Shown here piece after piece: positions 9,917 to 19,529 of a stretch of DNA of 64,000 nt. The translations under genes and the position numbers were made by a program. The notes beneath the pieces were generated by a model. The model was given only the letters and a program-made list of their open reading frames with translations, ran no database searches and was not told the origin of the DNA. Source of the DNA: Sphaerotilus uruguayifluvii (GTDB lineage Bacteria > Pseudomonadota > Gammaproteobacteria > Burkholderiales > Burkholderiaceae_C); contig NZ_JABSNM010000002.1 of assembly GCF_013294065.1 (NCBI RefSeq), positions 186,001 to 250,000 on the forward strand, read 5' to 3'. Every line of letters begins with the position of its first letter. Position 1 is the stretch's first letter.

Positions 9917-10941
9917 GCGCGCTCCGCCGCGACCAGGCGATCGATCACGCGCCGGGCCTGCACGCCGCCGGCGTCGATGTTGAGCATCAGCAGGCGCCGC
10001 TCGGGATGCTGCTGCAGGTTGAGCTGCTGACGCTCGAGCATCTCGCGGTCCTCGGCGAAGATGCGGCCCTGGCCCTCGCGGATGGAGGCGGTCAGCTCGG
10101 CGTCCTCGCTGCGGAAGCGCCGCGCCATGCCCCAGAAGTACCAGATGCTGGTCTCGGTCTCGGGCGTGATGAAGTCGGTCACCACCGAGGAGGCCTTGGC
10201 CTCGGCCGGCGCGTCGAAGCCGCCCTGGCCCGCCAGCGCCACGCCGACGTCGATCAGGATCTGGCTCGGCGGCAGGAAGCGGCAGATCTGCCAGCGGTCC
10301 ACCGTCGCGCTGTCGTCCAGGCCGTTGGCGCGCATGGCCATCTTCCAGAACGGCGGCGCCTGGATGCCGTTCATGAAGCGGCTGGTGACGACCTGGTCGC
10401 CCTCGGTGCGGGTGCTGCACGGCGTCTCGTCGATCTCGGGCTGGCCGATGCTGGTGGCGTGCACATAGGTCTCGTGCGTCAGGTCCATCAGGTTGTCGAT
10501 CATCAGCCGGTAGTCGCAGGCGATGTGATAGAGGCCGCCGCCGTGCGCCCAGCCGGGCTCGTCGACCCAGGGCAGGCGCGGCAGCGGCGCATCCTCGGCC
10601 TGCGCGGCCTCGCCCGGCCAGACCCAGATGTAGCCGCCGTGCTCGCGCACCGCGAAGCGCTTCAGGCAGGGGAAGCCGCGCACCCGCTGACCCGGCATCG
10701 CCACCGTGCGGCCGTCCCCGCCCATCTCCAGGCCGTGGTAGCCGCAGACCAGCCGGCCGTCGCAGACCCGGCCCAGCGACAGCGGCGCGCCGCGGTGCGG
10801 GCAGAAGTCCTCGACCGCCGCGACCCGGCCGTCGGCCTCGCGCCAGAAGACCAGGGCCTCGCCGCAGATGCGGCGTCCCAGCGGCCGGCCCTCGATCTCG
10901 TCGGGCGTGGCGGCCACATACCAGGCGTTCTTCGGAAACAT
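9913..10941 (-). CDS. vanA: Vanillate O-demethylase oxygenase subunit (Rieske)
   Basis: 342 aa from ATG 10941, which has AGGAG 9 nt upstream. The upstream ATG at 10971 lacks a ribosome-binding site and would add ten residues. Rieske [2Fe-2S] ligands C47-x-H49 and C66-x2-H69 lie in FCPHRGAPLSLG and VCGYHGLE. The mononuclear iron motif NLMDLTHETYVH follows. The protein opens FPKNAWYVAA, as VanA proteins do. It transfers oxygen to the methoxy group of vanillate together with VanB. It is first gene of vanAB, with a palindromic operator 35 nt upstream and a MarR regulator beyond. Substrate range among methoxybenzoates cannot be fixed from sequence. Confidence 0.88.
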   Translation of the reverse strand: MFPKNAWYVAATPDEIEGRPLGRRICGEALVFWREADGRVAAVEDFCPHRGAPLSLGRVCDGRLVCGYHGLEMGGDGRTVAMPGQRVRGFPCLKRFAVREHGGYIWVWPGEAAQAEDAPLPRLPWVDEPGWAHGGGLYHIACDYRLMIDNLMDLTHETYVHATSIGQPEIDETPCSTRTEGDQVVTSRFMNGIQAPPFWKMAMRANGLDDSATVDRWQICRFLPPSQILIDVGVALAGQGGFDAPAEAKASSVVTDFITPETETSIWYFWGMARRFRSEDAELTASIREGQGRIFAEDREMLERQQLNLQQHPERRLLMLNIDAGGVQARRVIDRLVAAERA

Positions 10942-10975
10942 CGTGCTGCGCTCCTGATCCTTGTCGGTCATCTTG

Positions 10976-10991
10976 ATTCAGTATGCTGAAT
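10976..10991. promoter_or_regulatory. Palindromic operator upstream of vanAB
   Basis: ATTCAGTATGCTGAAT: perfect 6-bp arms ATTCAG/CTGAAT around TATG, in an AT-rich pocket 35 nt upstream of the vanA start and 51 nt from the end of the MarR gene. Its size and position fit a MarR-dimer repressor site; binding is inferred. Confidence 0.6.
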
Positions 10992-11041
10992 GATGATCCT
11001 GAGCCGGGCCGGGACCGATCGTGGTTTACCCCGACGGCAAT

Positions 11042-11551
11042 TCAGTCGGACGGCGGGAATTCCGGCATCGGCTCCTGCACCGGCGCCGCGCCGGCCAGCA
11101 GCTTGCGCAGCAGCCGCATCAGCTCCTGCTGCTCGCCGGGCTCGAGCACGTCCATCAGCGTCGCCTGCATCGTCACCATCGGCGCGCGCAGGCCGGCCAG
11201 CAGCGCCTGGCCCTCGGGCGTCAGGTAGAGCGCACGCTGGCGCCGCGCCAGCAGCTCGCGCACGATCCAGCCCTTGCGCTCCAGGCGCACCGCGGTCTCG
11301 GCGGTGGTCGAGGTGTCGAGCGCGATCTCGGCCGCCAGCGTCACCTGGTCGATGCCGGGCCGGGCCTCGAGCGCGCGCAGCACCGCGTACTGCACCGGCG
11401 TGACATCGCGGCCGAGGTTCTCGTGGAACAGCGCCACCGCGAGCTGATGCGCGCGGCGGATCAGATGGCCGGCCTGGTCGGTCAGCGCGATGTCGTCGGC
11501 AGGACCGGCAGCAGGGAAATCGGAGGTCGGGATCGTCATGGCGGCCGACAC
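11042..11551 (-). CDS. MarR-family regulator, probable repressor of vanAB
   Basis: 169 aa winged-helix protein. MarR features: LALFHENLGRDVTPVQYAVL-like first helices, the recognition region DQVTLAAEIALDTSTTAETAVRL, and the wing LLARRQRALYLTPEGQALL. It lies just upstream of vanAB on the same strand with the palindrome between them, so it most likely senses vanillate or a breakdown product and releases the operator. Known Pseudomonas VanR is GntR-type, so I leave the symbol blank. ATG 11551 is 2 nt from the HxlR stop; ATG 11539 is an alternative start. Confidence 0.83.
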   Translation of the reverse strand: MSAAMTIPTSDFPAAGPADDIALTDQAGHLIRRAHQLAVALFHENLGRDVTPVQYAVLRALEARPGIDQVTLAAEIALDTSTTAETAVRLERKGWIVRELLARRQRALYLTPEGQALLAGLRAPMVTMQATLMDVLEPGEQQELMRLLRKLLAGAAPVQEPMPEFPPSD

Positions 11552-11552
11552 T

Positions 11553-11951
11553 CTAGCCCAGCCGCGCCGGCTGCGCCCCCGACTTCCGCCTGGCCTGCTC
11601 GATCACCGGCATGCTGCCCTCGATCCAGTCCGCGAGATCCTGCACACGTTCGGCCACCTCGCGGCCCAGCGGCGTCAGGCTGTACTCGACATGCGGCGGC
11701 ACCACCGGATGCGCCACGCGCAGCACGATCGCGTCGGCCTCCAGCGCCTGCAGCGTCTGCGCCAGCATCTTCTCGCTGACGCCGCCGATGACCCGGCGCA
11801 GGTCGCTGAAGCGGTGCGTGCCCCGGCGCAGCGCCACCAGCACCAGCACGCCCCAGCGGCTGGTCACATGGCGCAGCACCTCGCGCGAGGGGCAGGCCTC
11901 GGCGAACAGGTCGCCGCGCAGCAGCGGCTCGTCGCTTGTCGACATCGTCAC
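11553..11951 (-). CDS. HxlR-family regulator (QorR-like)
   Basis: 132 aa with the HxlR signature: CPSREVLRHVTSRWGVLVLVAL, then HRFSDLRRVIGGVSEKMLAQTLQALEAD in part, and a wing ending VEYSLTPLGREV. It carries the conserved early Cys of the family (in EACPSRE). In E. coli relatives (YtfH/QorR) the gene is divergent from a quinone oxidoreductase and controls it through thiol redox state; the same layout is seen here. A 9-bp-arm palindrome sits directly before its start. ATG 11945 is an alternative start. The downstream MarR gene starts 2 nt after the stop and may be partly co-transcribed. Confidence 0.85.
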   Translation of the reverse strand: MTMSTSDEPLLRGDLFAEACPSREVLRHVTSRWGVLVLVALRRGTHRFSDLRRVIGGVSEKMLAQTLQALEADAIVLRVAHPVVPPHVEYSLTPLGREVAERVQDLADWIEGSMPVIEQARRKSGAQPARLG

Positions 11952-11955
11952 TTAC

Positions 11956-11979
11956 CTTTCCGTATGTACTTACGGAAAG
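11956..11979. promoter_or_regulatory. HxlR operator in the divergent promoter region
   Basis: Perfect inverted repeat CTTTCCGTA / TACGGAAAG with spacer TGTACT, between the divergent HxlR and QorB-like genes. It is AT-rich against a GC-rich background. I infer autoregulation plus control of the reductase from one site. Confidence 0.7.
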
Positions 11980-12045
11980 TTAGCCTGAAAGGCAGCATGG
12001 CGTCCATCGATTCCCGATGCCCCTGCCCTGTTTCTGGAGAAGCTC

Positions 12046-12881
<836 letters not shown>

Positions 12882-12909
<28 letters not shown>

Positions 12910-14336
12910 TCGGGCCGGGCCAGCACCTTGCCAGGGTTGAGCAGGCCCTGCGGGTCGAGCGCGGCCTTGAGGCGCGCCATCAGCCGCAGCTCGTGGGCGC
13001 TCTTGTAGCGCGCGACCTCCGCGACCTTGAGCTGGCCGACGCCGTGCTCGGCGCTGACCGAGCCGCCCAGCGCATGCACCGCGTCATGCACGCAGGCGTA
13101 GATCTCGTCCTGCCGCGCGACCAGGGCCTCGGCATCGAAGCCGGGGCCGCTCAGCACGTTGTAGTGCAGGTTGCCGTCGCCCAGGTGCCCGAAGGGCATG
13201 ATGCGCAGGCCGGGAAAGCGCGCGGCCAGCCGCGCGCCGGTCTCGCGCATGAACGGCGGGATGCGCGAGATCGGCAGCGCCACGTCGTGCTTCAGGCTGC
13301 GACCGGCCTGGGCCTGCGCCAGCGTGATGCTCTCGCGCAGGTGCCAGAGCGCGCGCCCGTGCGCCAGGCTCTCGGCGATGACCGCGTCCAGCACCTCGCC
13401 CGCCTCCAGCGCCGCGCCCAGCACCGCCTCGAAGCGCTCGCGGCCGTGCTGCTCGCTCTCGGCATCCGACATCTCCAGCAGCGCGAACCAGGGCGCCTGC
13501 GCGCCCTCGCCGGCGAAGGGCAGGCGCTGCGTCGGGAAGGTCGCGGTGACCAGGGCCAGGCAGTCGGCCGACATCAGCTCGAAGCCGGTCAGCGCCGCGC
13601 CGAAGCCCGAGCGCGCGCGCGACAGCAGGGCCAGCGCCGACTCGAGGTCCGGCACCGCCAGCATCGCGGTGCAGCGCGCCGCCGGCAGCGGATGCAGCTT
13701 CAGCGTCGCCGCGGTGATGAGGCCCAGCGTGCCCTCGCTGCCGATGTAGAGATCGCGCAGGTCGTAGCCGGTGTTGTCCTTGCGCAGCGCGCGCAGGCCG
13801 TGCCAGACCTCGCCCTCGGCGTCGACCACCTCCAGGCCCAGGCAGAGCTCGCGCATGTTGCCGTAGCGCAGCACCTGGGTGCCGCCGGCGTTGGTCGCCA
13901 GGTTGCCGCCGATGGTGCAGCTGCCTTCGGCCGCCAGGCTCAAGGGAAATAGGCGCCCGGCCGCCTGCGCGGCCTGCTGCACCGTCTGCAGCAGACAGCC
14001 GGCCTCGACCGTCATCGAGTCGTTGTCGGTGTCGATCTCGCGGATGCGGTCGAGCCTCGTCAGCAGCAGCACGATCGCGCGGCCGCTGGCGTCGGGCGTG
14101 GCGCCGCCGCACAGGCCGGTGTTGCCGCCCTGCGGCACGATCGGCACGCCGGCGGCGGCGCAGCAGCGCACCACCGCCGCCACCTCGGCCGTGCTGCCCG
14201 GGCGCACCACCGCGCGCGCGGCGCCGCGGAAATGGCCGCGCCAGTCGACCAGAAAGGGCGCGGCCTGCTCGCCGCCCAGCACATGGGCGGCGCCGACGAG
14301 GGCGCGCAGGCTCTGCAGGAAGTCGTCGTGGCTCAT
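12882..14336 (-). CDS. FAD-linked 2-hydroxyacid dehydrogenase (GlcD / D-2-HG dehydrogenase family)
   Basis: 484 aa. FAD_binding_4 domain: VVRPGSTAEVAAVVR, VPQGGNTGLCGGATPD and GGNLATNAGGTQVLRYGN. The C-terminal FAD-oxidase domain has FGHLGDGNLHYN and SAEHGVGQLK, which coordinate a metal and bind the substrate carboxylate in this family. It oxidises a D-2-hydroxyacid (lactate, glycolate or 2-hydroxyglutarate type) to a 2-keto acid and passes electrons to the chain. It follows an SDR (30 nt) and a TctC-type binding protein in the same direction, suggesting a catabolic unit for an imported organic acid. The exact substrate is open. Confidence 0.87.
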
Positions 14337-14366
14337 CGGCTCGGTCGGGTGGGATTTGTATTGGTT

Positions 14367-15152
14367 TCAGTGGCTGGCGATCAGGCCGCCGTCGACCCGC
14401 AGCTGCGAGCCGGTGATGTAGGAGGCGCCGGCGCTGGCCAGGAAGGCCACCGCGTGGGCGAATTCGGCCGGCGTGCCGGTGCGTCCGGCCGGAATCGTGG
14501 CGCGGCTGGCCGCCTCGACCTCGGCCAGCGTGCGGCCCTCGCGCTGCGCCTTCGCGCCGTCGAGCACCGTCAGCCGCGGCGTGGCGATGCGCCCGGGAAT
14601 GACGATGTTGACCGTCACGCCCTCGGCGGCGACCTCGCGCGCCAGCGTCTTCGACCAGCCCACCAGCGCCATGCGCAGCGCGTTCGACAGCGCCAGATTC
14701 GGGATCGGCGCCACCGTGCCGGACGAGGTGCTGGTGATGATGCGGCCCCAGCCGCGTGCGCGCATGCCCGGCAGCACGCCCGCGCTGATCGCCATCACCG
14801 AGGCCACCATCGCGCGGAACTGCGCCTCGAGCTGCGCGGCATCGAAATGGCTCGCCGGCGTCGGCGGCGGCCCGCCGGTGTTGTTGAACAGGATGTCGAC
14901 CGGGCCGGCTTCGGCCTCGATCGCGGCCAGATGGCCGGGCACCGCGTCCAGATCGCCGAGATCCCAGACGCGGGCGGTGGCGGTGGCGCCGATCGCCTGC
15001 AGCCGCGCGAGCGTGGCCTGCAGCGGGCCGGCGCTGCGCCCGGCCGCGACGATGCGCACGCCCTCGCGCGCCAGCGCCTCGCAGACCGCCGAGCCCAGGC
15101 CGCCGCCTGCGCCGAGAACGAGCGCGGTGCGCCCGGAAATGCCGTAGTCCAT
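14367..15152 (-). CDS. Short-chain dehydrogenase/reductase
   Basis: 261 aa classical SDR. Cofactor motif GAGGGLGSA near residue 15, NNTGG at about 90, and a C-terminal GSQLRVDGGLIAS that is typical of FabG-like proteins. The usual active-site Y-x3-K appears altered: after the TSTSSGTVAPIPN strand, where Ser is expected, the segment reads LALSNALRMALVGWSKTLAR, so a Ser occupies the usual Tyr place. That pattern occurs in some 3-oxoacyl-ACP-reductase-like SDRs and may mean low or altered activity. The start at 15152 lies 32 nt after the TctC stop, so it is co-transcribed with it. Substrate unknown. Confidence 0.85.
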   Translation of the reverse strand: MDYGISGRTALVLGAGGGLGSAVCEALAREGVRIVAAGRSAGPLQATLARLQAIGATATARVWDLGDLDAVPGHLAAIEAEAGPVDILFNNTGGPPPTPASHFDAAQLEAQFRAMVASVMAISAGVLPGMRARGWGRIITSTSSGTVAPIPNLALSNALRMALVGWSKTLAREVAAEGVTVNIVIPGRIATPRLTVLDGAKAQREGRTLAEVEAASRATIPAGRTGTPAEFAHAVAFLASAGASYITGSQLRVDGGLIASH

Positions 15153-15184
15153 GGTGTGTGGAGCGCCGAGGCGCCGTGCGTGTC

Positions 15185-16213
15185 TCAGTCCGGCATGATG
15201 CCTGCATCGCGCACCAGCTTCTGCCAGCGCACGATCTCGCGCGCCATCAGCTGCGCGTGCGCCTCGGCGCCGGCCGGTGGCAGCGTCAGGCCCTCGGCCT
15301 GCATCGCGCGCTGCATCTCGGTCGAGGCCATCACCCGGCGCAGCGCCGCCTCCAGCCGCTCGACGATCGGCGCCGGCGTGCCGCGCGCCACCATCAGGCC
15401 GGACCAGCTCAGCACCTCGAAGCCGGGCAGACCGCTCTCGGCCAGCGTCGGCACCTCGGGCAGCAGTGGGTGGCGCCGCGCGCTGCTGACCGCCAGCGCA
15501 CGCACGCGGCCGGCACGCAGATCGGCCAGCGCGGTGTCGAGGTTGACGAACAGCAGCGACACCCGCCCGTCGACCAGGTCCTGCAGCAGCCGGCCGCCGC
15601 CGCGGTAGGGCAGGCCGGTGATCGGCAGCGGCAGGCAGGCCGGCGGCACCGGACCGCAGCCCGCCGCCTCGCGCCGCAGCAGCTCCATCGCCATGTGCCC
15701 CGAGGAGGCGGGCGTGTAGGCGTACTGCAGCTGTCCGGGCCGGCGCCGGGCCTCGGCGACCAGATCGCGCAGGCGCCGCAGCGGCGAGTCCGCACGCACC
15801 AGCAGCACGTTGGCACCGACATGCAGCAGCCCCAGCGCGATCAGGTCCTGGCGCGAGTCGTAGGGCGCCGCCGGGGGCAGCGCATGCACCACAGCGTTCT
15901 GGCCGATCCCGCCGAGGATCAGGGTGTAGCCGTCGGCCGGCTGGCGCAGCGCCTGCGCGACGCCGACCGCGCCGCCCGCCCCGCCGATGTTCTCGACGTC
16001 GATGCCCTGGCCGATCTCCTGAGCCAGCATCCGGGCAGCACGCCGGCCGATGCGGTCGCTGGCCCCGCCGACGGGAAAGGGAACGACCAGGCGCAGCGAC
16101 CCGCGCTCGGGCCAGGCCGCCTCGCTGCCCTGGGGCTGCGCGCGCACCGGCCCCGTCGCCAGGGGCGACAGCAGCGACAGCGCAAGCAGCTTCAGGCAGG
16201 GACGACGGCGCAC
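15185..16213 (-). CDS. Tripartite tricarboxylate transporter substrate-binding protein (Bug/TctC)
   Basis: 342 aa with signal peptide (LLALSLLSPLATGPVRAQ). Bug-family landmarks are all present: LRLVVPFPVGGASDRIGR, VENIGGAGGAVGVAQALRQPADGYTLILG, YRGGGRLLQDLVDGRVSLLF, VRALAVSSARRHPLLPEVPTLAESG (each only in part conserved). These periplasmic receptors bind carboxylates. No TctA/TctB membrane genes are in the window, as usual for the many orphan Bug proteins of Burkholderiales. It heads a unit with the SDR and the FAD-linked hydroxyacid dehydrogenase, so the ligand is plausibly a hydroxy- or dicarboxylate. Confidence 0.92.
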   Translation of the reverse strand: MRRRPCLKLLALSLLSPLATGPVRAQPQGSEAAWPERGSLRLVVPFPVGGASDRIGRRAARMLAQEIGQGIDVENIGGAGGAVGVAQALRQPADGYTLILGGIGQNAVVHALPPAAPYDSRQDLIALGLLHVGANVLLVRADSPLRRLRDLVAEARRRPGQLQYAYTPASSGHMAMELLRREAAGCGPVPPACLPLPITGLPYRGGGRLLQDLVDGRVSLLFVNLDTALADLRAGRVRALAVSSARRHPLLPEVPTLAESGLPGFEVLSWSGLMVARGTPAPIVERLEAALRRVMASTEMQRAMQAEGLTLPPAGAEAHAQLMAREIVRWQKLVRDAGIMPD

Positions 16214-16322
16214 GCACAGGGCTCCGGCAGGACAGGCTGCCGATGCTAGTGCGAACCGGAGGGGACCGATTCGACCATCCGGGGGACACGCCGCAAGGAG
16301 GGCGATCCAGGCCGGAGGCGCG

Positions 16323-17363
16323 TCAGACCGCTTCGGGCAGGCCGCTGCGCAGCGAGCGGGTGATCGCCAGGCCGATGCGGGTGGCCTCCAGCGCGTCCGA
16401 CAGCGTGAGCGTCAGCGCCTTGTCTCCACGGCAGGCCGCCACGAAGTCGACCATCTCGTGCGCGAAGGCCTCGCGGAAGCGCTCGAAGAAGTCGGGCAGC
16501 ACGTCGTGGTGCACGCCGACGGCGCTGCGGCGCTCGATGCGGTCGCGCGCCGCGCCGAAGCCGACCTGCAGCGTGCCCTCGGTGCCGATCACCTCGGTGG
16601 TGGTCTCGTGGCCGTGCGGCAGCGTGCGGCTGGCGTAGAAGACGGCGCGGGCGCCGCCCTCGAACTCGACGATGGCCAGGCCGTTGTCGACGTCGCCGCA
16701 GTCGGCCAGACCCGGGTGCAGCGCGATGGTGCCGCTGGCGAAGGCCCGCAGCGCCTTCGGCCGGCCCAGCATCCAGCGCGCCAGGTCGATGTCATGGACG
16801 CTGCAGTCCATGAAGATGCCGCCCGAGGTCGGCGCGAAGCGCACGAAGAAGCCCTGCGGATCGTTCTGGTCGCAGGTCTGCGAGCGCACCAGGAAGGGAC
16901 GACCGATGCGGCCCGCCTCGATGTCCTCGGCGGCCCGGCGGTAGCTCGGATCGAAGCGGCGCACGAAGCCGACCATCGCGACCTGCTGCGGGTGCTCGGC
17001 GGCGACCGCCAGCACGCGCTCGCAGTCCTCGACGTTCAGGGCCAGCGGCTTCTCGACGAAGACATGCTTGCCGGCGCGCAGGGCGGCGATGGTCTGGTCG
17101 GCGTGCAGCGAGGTGGGCGTGACCAGCACGACCGCGTCGATGCCGGGGTCGTTGACGAAGGCCTCGAAGTCGGCATGCAGGTGCTCGGGCGCGATGCCGA
17201 ACTCGGCGGCGGCCAGCTCCAGCTCGGCGGCGACCGGGCTGCAGGCGGCCACCAGCTCGACATGGCGGGTCGAGAAGGCCAGCGCCTCGGCGTGGCGGCG
17301 GCCCAGCCGGCCCAGGCCGGCGATGCCGACGCGCAGCCTGGCTGCGGATGCGGGGGTGCTCAT
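16323..17363 (-). CDS. Gfo/Idh/MocA oxidoreductase, inositol-dehydrogenase-like (1)
   Basis: 346 aa. Rossmann motif GIAGLGRLGRRHAEAL, the family EKP motif (VFVEKPLALNVEDCERV), and the catalytic region FMDCSVHDIDLARWMLG with the conserved Asp-His area. MVGFVRRFDPSY matches myo-inositol 2-dehydrogenases. It oxidises a cyclitol or sugar hydroxyl with NAD(P)+. It follows the IolG-like gene by 31 nt on the same strand, so both are probably driven from the operator region at 18.5 kb. Two paralogues side by side suggest different inositol stereoisomers (myo, scyllo, chiro); this is inference. Confidence 0.85.
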   Translation of the reverse strand: MSTPASAARLRVGIAGLGRLGRRHAEALAFSTRHVELVAACSPVAAELELAAAEFGIAPEHLHADFEAFVNDPGIDAVVLVTPTSLHADQTIAALRAGKHVFVEKPLALNVEDCERVLAVAAEHPQQVAMVGFVRRFDPSYRRAAEDIEAGRIGRPFLVRSQTCDQNDPQGFFVRFAPTSGGIFMDCSVHDIDLARWMLGRPKALRAFASGTIALHPGLADCGDVDNGLAIVEFEGGARAVFYASRTLPHGHETTTEVIGTEGTLQVGFGAARDRIERRSAVGVHHDVLPDFFERFREAFAHEMVDFVAACRGDKALTLTLSDALEATRIGLAITRSLRSGLPEAV

Positions 17364-17394
17364 CGGTGTGCGCTCCAGGGGGCGTCCGTGGGGA

Positions 17395-18390
17395 TCAGAG
17401 CTTGACCGGCTGGCCGCTCCTGGCGCTCTCGGCGGCGGCGTCGGCCAGGATCTGCGCCTTCACGCCGTCATGCACCGTGGTGCGGAAGGCGGCGCCGGTC
17501 TGCAGGCACTCGAAGAAGTGCTCGATCTCCAGGCGGTAGGCGGCGGCATAGCGCTGCAGGAAGAAGGCTTCCGGCTTGTCGGCCTTGATGCCATTCGCGT
17601 CCCACTGGCGCACTTCGCTCGGGGCGTGGTTGCCGGCCTGCAGCATGCCGGCGGAGCCCAGCACCTCGAAGCGCTGGTCGTAGCCGTAGGCGGCGCGGCG
17701 CGTCGTGTTGATCTGGCACAGGCGGCCCTGCTTCGTGCGGATCGTCACGGCGGTCGAGTCGAAGTCGCCGGCCTCGCCGACGGCCGGGTCGGTCAGCACC
17801 GAGCCGGTGGCGCTCAGCCACTCGGCCTCGTCGCCGTCGCCACAGAGAATCCAGCGGAACACGTCGAAGTCGTGGATCAGCATGTCGCGGAAGATGCCGC
17901 CCGAGGCCTTGATGTACTCGACCGGCGGCGCGCCCGGGTCGCGGCTGGTGATGACCAGCATCTCGGGGTTGCCGATCTGGCCGGCGTCGATGCGGCTGCG
18001 CACCTCGTTGAAGGTCGGATCGAAGCGGCGCTGGAAGCCGATCATGCAGGCCACGCCGGCGGCGCGGACCTTCTCGCCGCACTCGACGGCGCGCGGCACC
18101 GACAGGTCGACCGGCTTCTCGCAGAAGATGTGCTTGCCGGCGGCGGCCGCGCGGGTGATCAGGTCCGAGTGGGTCGTGGTCGGCGAGCCGATGACGACCG
18201 CGTCGATCGACTTGTCGAGCAGCGCGTCGTCCATCGTGGCGACCTGCGCGCCGAGCTGCTGCGCGAGCTGCGCGGCGCTGTCGCCGAACGGATCGCAGAC
18301 GTACTTGAGGTTCACGCCCGGCAGACGGGCGAGGTTGCCGGCGTGAATGCGGCCGATGCGGCCGGCGCCGAAGACGGCGACGTTCTTCAT
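17395..18390 (-). CDS. iolG: Inositol 2-dehydrogenase
   Basis: 331 aa. NAD-binding FGAGRIGRIHAGNLA, CEKPVDLSV, and the catalytic stretch FRDMLIHDFDVFRWIL. IGFQRRFDPTF and TRRAAYGYDQRFEV are strongly IolG-like, and length matches B. subtilis IolG closely. It oxidises myo-inositol to scyllo-inosose (2-keto-myo-inositol), the first catabolic step. ATG at 18390 begins MKNVAVFG; upstream in-frame starts would run into the operator DNA. It is divergent from the IolI-like gene with two palindromic sites between. Of the three Gfo/Idh proteins here this is the best IolG match. Confidence 0.88.
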   Translation of the reverse strand: MKNVAVFGAGRIGRIHAGNLARLPGVNLKYVCDPFGDSAAQLAQQLGAQVATMDDALLDKSIDAVVIGSPTTTHSDLITRAAAAGKHIFCEKPVDLSVPRAVECGEKVRAAGVACMIGFQRRFDPTFNEVRSRIDAGQIGNPEMLVITSRDPGAPPVEYIKASGGIFRDMLIHDFDVFRWILCGDGDEAEWLSATGSVLTDPAVGEAGDFDSTAVTIRTKQGRLCQINTTRRAAYGYDQRFEVLGSAGMLQAGNHAPSEVRQWDANGIKADKPEAFFLQRYAAAYRLEIEHFFECLQTGAAFRTTVHDGVKAQILADAAAESARSGQPVKL

Positions 18391-18493
18391 GGATGGATCT
18401 CCGGGGGCGGAACGGGGTGGGGCAAGGCGGGTCGCCGTGGCGGATGGCTCGGGGCCGCGTGCGTTGCGGGTGACTATAGCGGCGAACCCTCGA

Positions 18494-18541
18494 CAATGAA
18501 AATGAATTTTCATTGGTGTTTTCCACTGGAAAAGTGTTTCG
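18494..18541. promoter_or_regulatory. Operator cluster in the iol divergent region
   Basis: First site 18494-18515: perfect arms CAATGAAAAT / ATTTTCATTG around GA. Second site 18519-18533: TTTTCCA-C-TGGAAAA. This overlaps a further motif at 18528-18541, GGAAA-AGTG-TTTCG. The motifs resemble the RpiR-type IolR pattern GGAA-N6-TTCC and related sites at 21620 and 29058. The pocket is AT-rich and lies between the leftward iolG and the rightward IolI-like gene. Confidence 0.65.
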
Positions 18542-18670
18542 TGTTCGTTGCTCTGACCATTTCCGGTCAATGCAGCGGCCCCGCGCGGCGATCGCGGCTT
18601 CTAGAGTCCGTTCCGTCACGCCGATCCCCGGCCCGCCCCGGCCGCCCTTCACGACGCAAGGAGACTGTCC

Positions 18671-19510
18671 ATGAGCACCCCGATCCACTTCGCCATCAAC
18701 CGCATCAGCGCGCCGCGCCTGGGCCTGGCCGAGTTCGCCGCGATGTCGCGCCGCCTGGGCGTGAGCGCCATCGAGATCCGCAACGACCTGCCGGGCGTCG
18801 AGCTGCGCGACGGCATGCCCGCCAGCGACGTCGGCGCCATCGCCCGGGCGCACGGCCTGACGATCCGCTCGATCAACGCGCTCTACCCCTTCGACGTCTT
18901 CAACGCCGAGCACGCCGCCCAGGCCACCGAGCTGGCCCGCTACGCCCAGGCCTGCGGCGCCGAAGCGCTGGTGATGTGCCCGCTCAACAGCCTGGACGAC
19001 CGCCGCAGCACCGAGGAGCGCTACGCCGATCTGGTCGCCGCGCTGCGCGGCCTGCGCCCGATCCTGCAGGCGCACGGCCTGGTCGGCCTGGTCGAGCCGC
19101 TGGGCTTCGAGGAATGCTCGCTGCGCCACAAGTCGGTGGCGGTGCGCGCCATCGAGGAAGTCGGCCATGACGGCACCTTCCTGCTGGTGCACGACACCTT
19201 CCACCACCACCTGGCCGGCGAGGACGCCTTCTATCCCGAGTACACCGGCCTGGTGCATGTCTCCGGCGTCGAGGACGCGGGCCTGGGCGTGAACCAGATG
19301 CGCGACGGCCACCGCGTGCTGGTCGGCCAGGACGACCGCCTGGGCAACCTGCCGCAGCTGCGCCGCCTGCTCGACCTGGGCTACACCGGCTTCGTCTCCT
19401 TCGAGCCCTTCGCCGAGTCGGTCGCCGCCGCCACCGACATCGAGGCCCAGCTGGCCGCCAGCATGGCGCACCTGCGCGAGGGCGTCGCCGCGCTTGCCGC
19501 GCAGGCCTGA
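18671..19510 (+). CDS. TIM-barrel isomerase, IolI-like (2-keto-myo-inositol isomerase family)
   Basis: 279 aa xylose-isomerase-like (AP endonuclease family 2) barrel. Metal and substrate features: IEIRNDLPGVEL, INALYPFDVFN, LVEPLGFEECSLRHKS, FLLVHDTFHHHLAG and the late VSFEPFAES. The INAL...FN, HDTFHHH and E/D pattern matches IolI, which interconverts inosose isomers. AAGGAGAC lies 5 nt before the ATG. It is followed by a LacI regulator 19 nt downstream. Another epimerase of the same fold (hydroxypyruvate isomerase, IolE) is possible; IolI fits better by motif and context. Confidence 0.75.
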   Translation: MSTPIHFAINRISAPRLGLAEFAAMSRRLGVSAIEIRNDLPGVELRDGMPASDVGAIARAHGLTIRSINALYPFDVFNAEHAAQATELARYAQACGAEALVMCPLNSLDDRRSTEERYADLVAALRGLRPILQAHGLVGLVEPLGFEECSLRHKSVAVRAIEEVGHDGTFLLVHDTFHHHLAGEDAFYPEYTGLVHVSGVEDAGLGVNQMRDGHRVLVGQDDRLGNLPQLRRLLDLGYTGFVSFEPFAESVAAATDIEAQLAASMAHLREGVAALAAQA

Positions 19511-19529
19511 GTCGTGGCATGAAGGCGGG

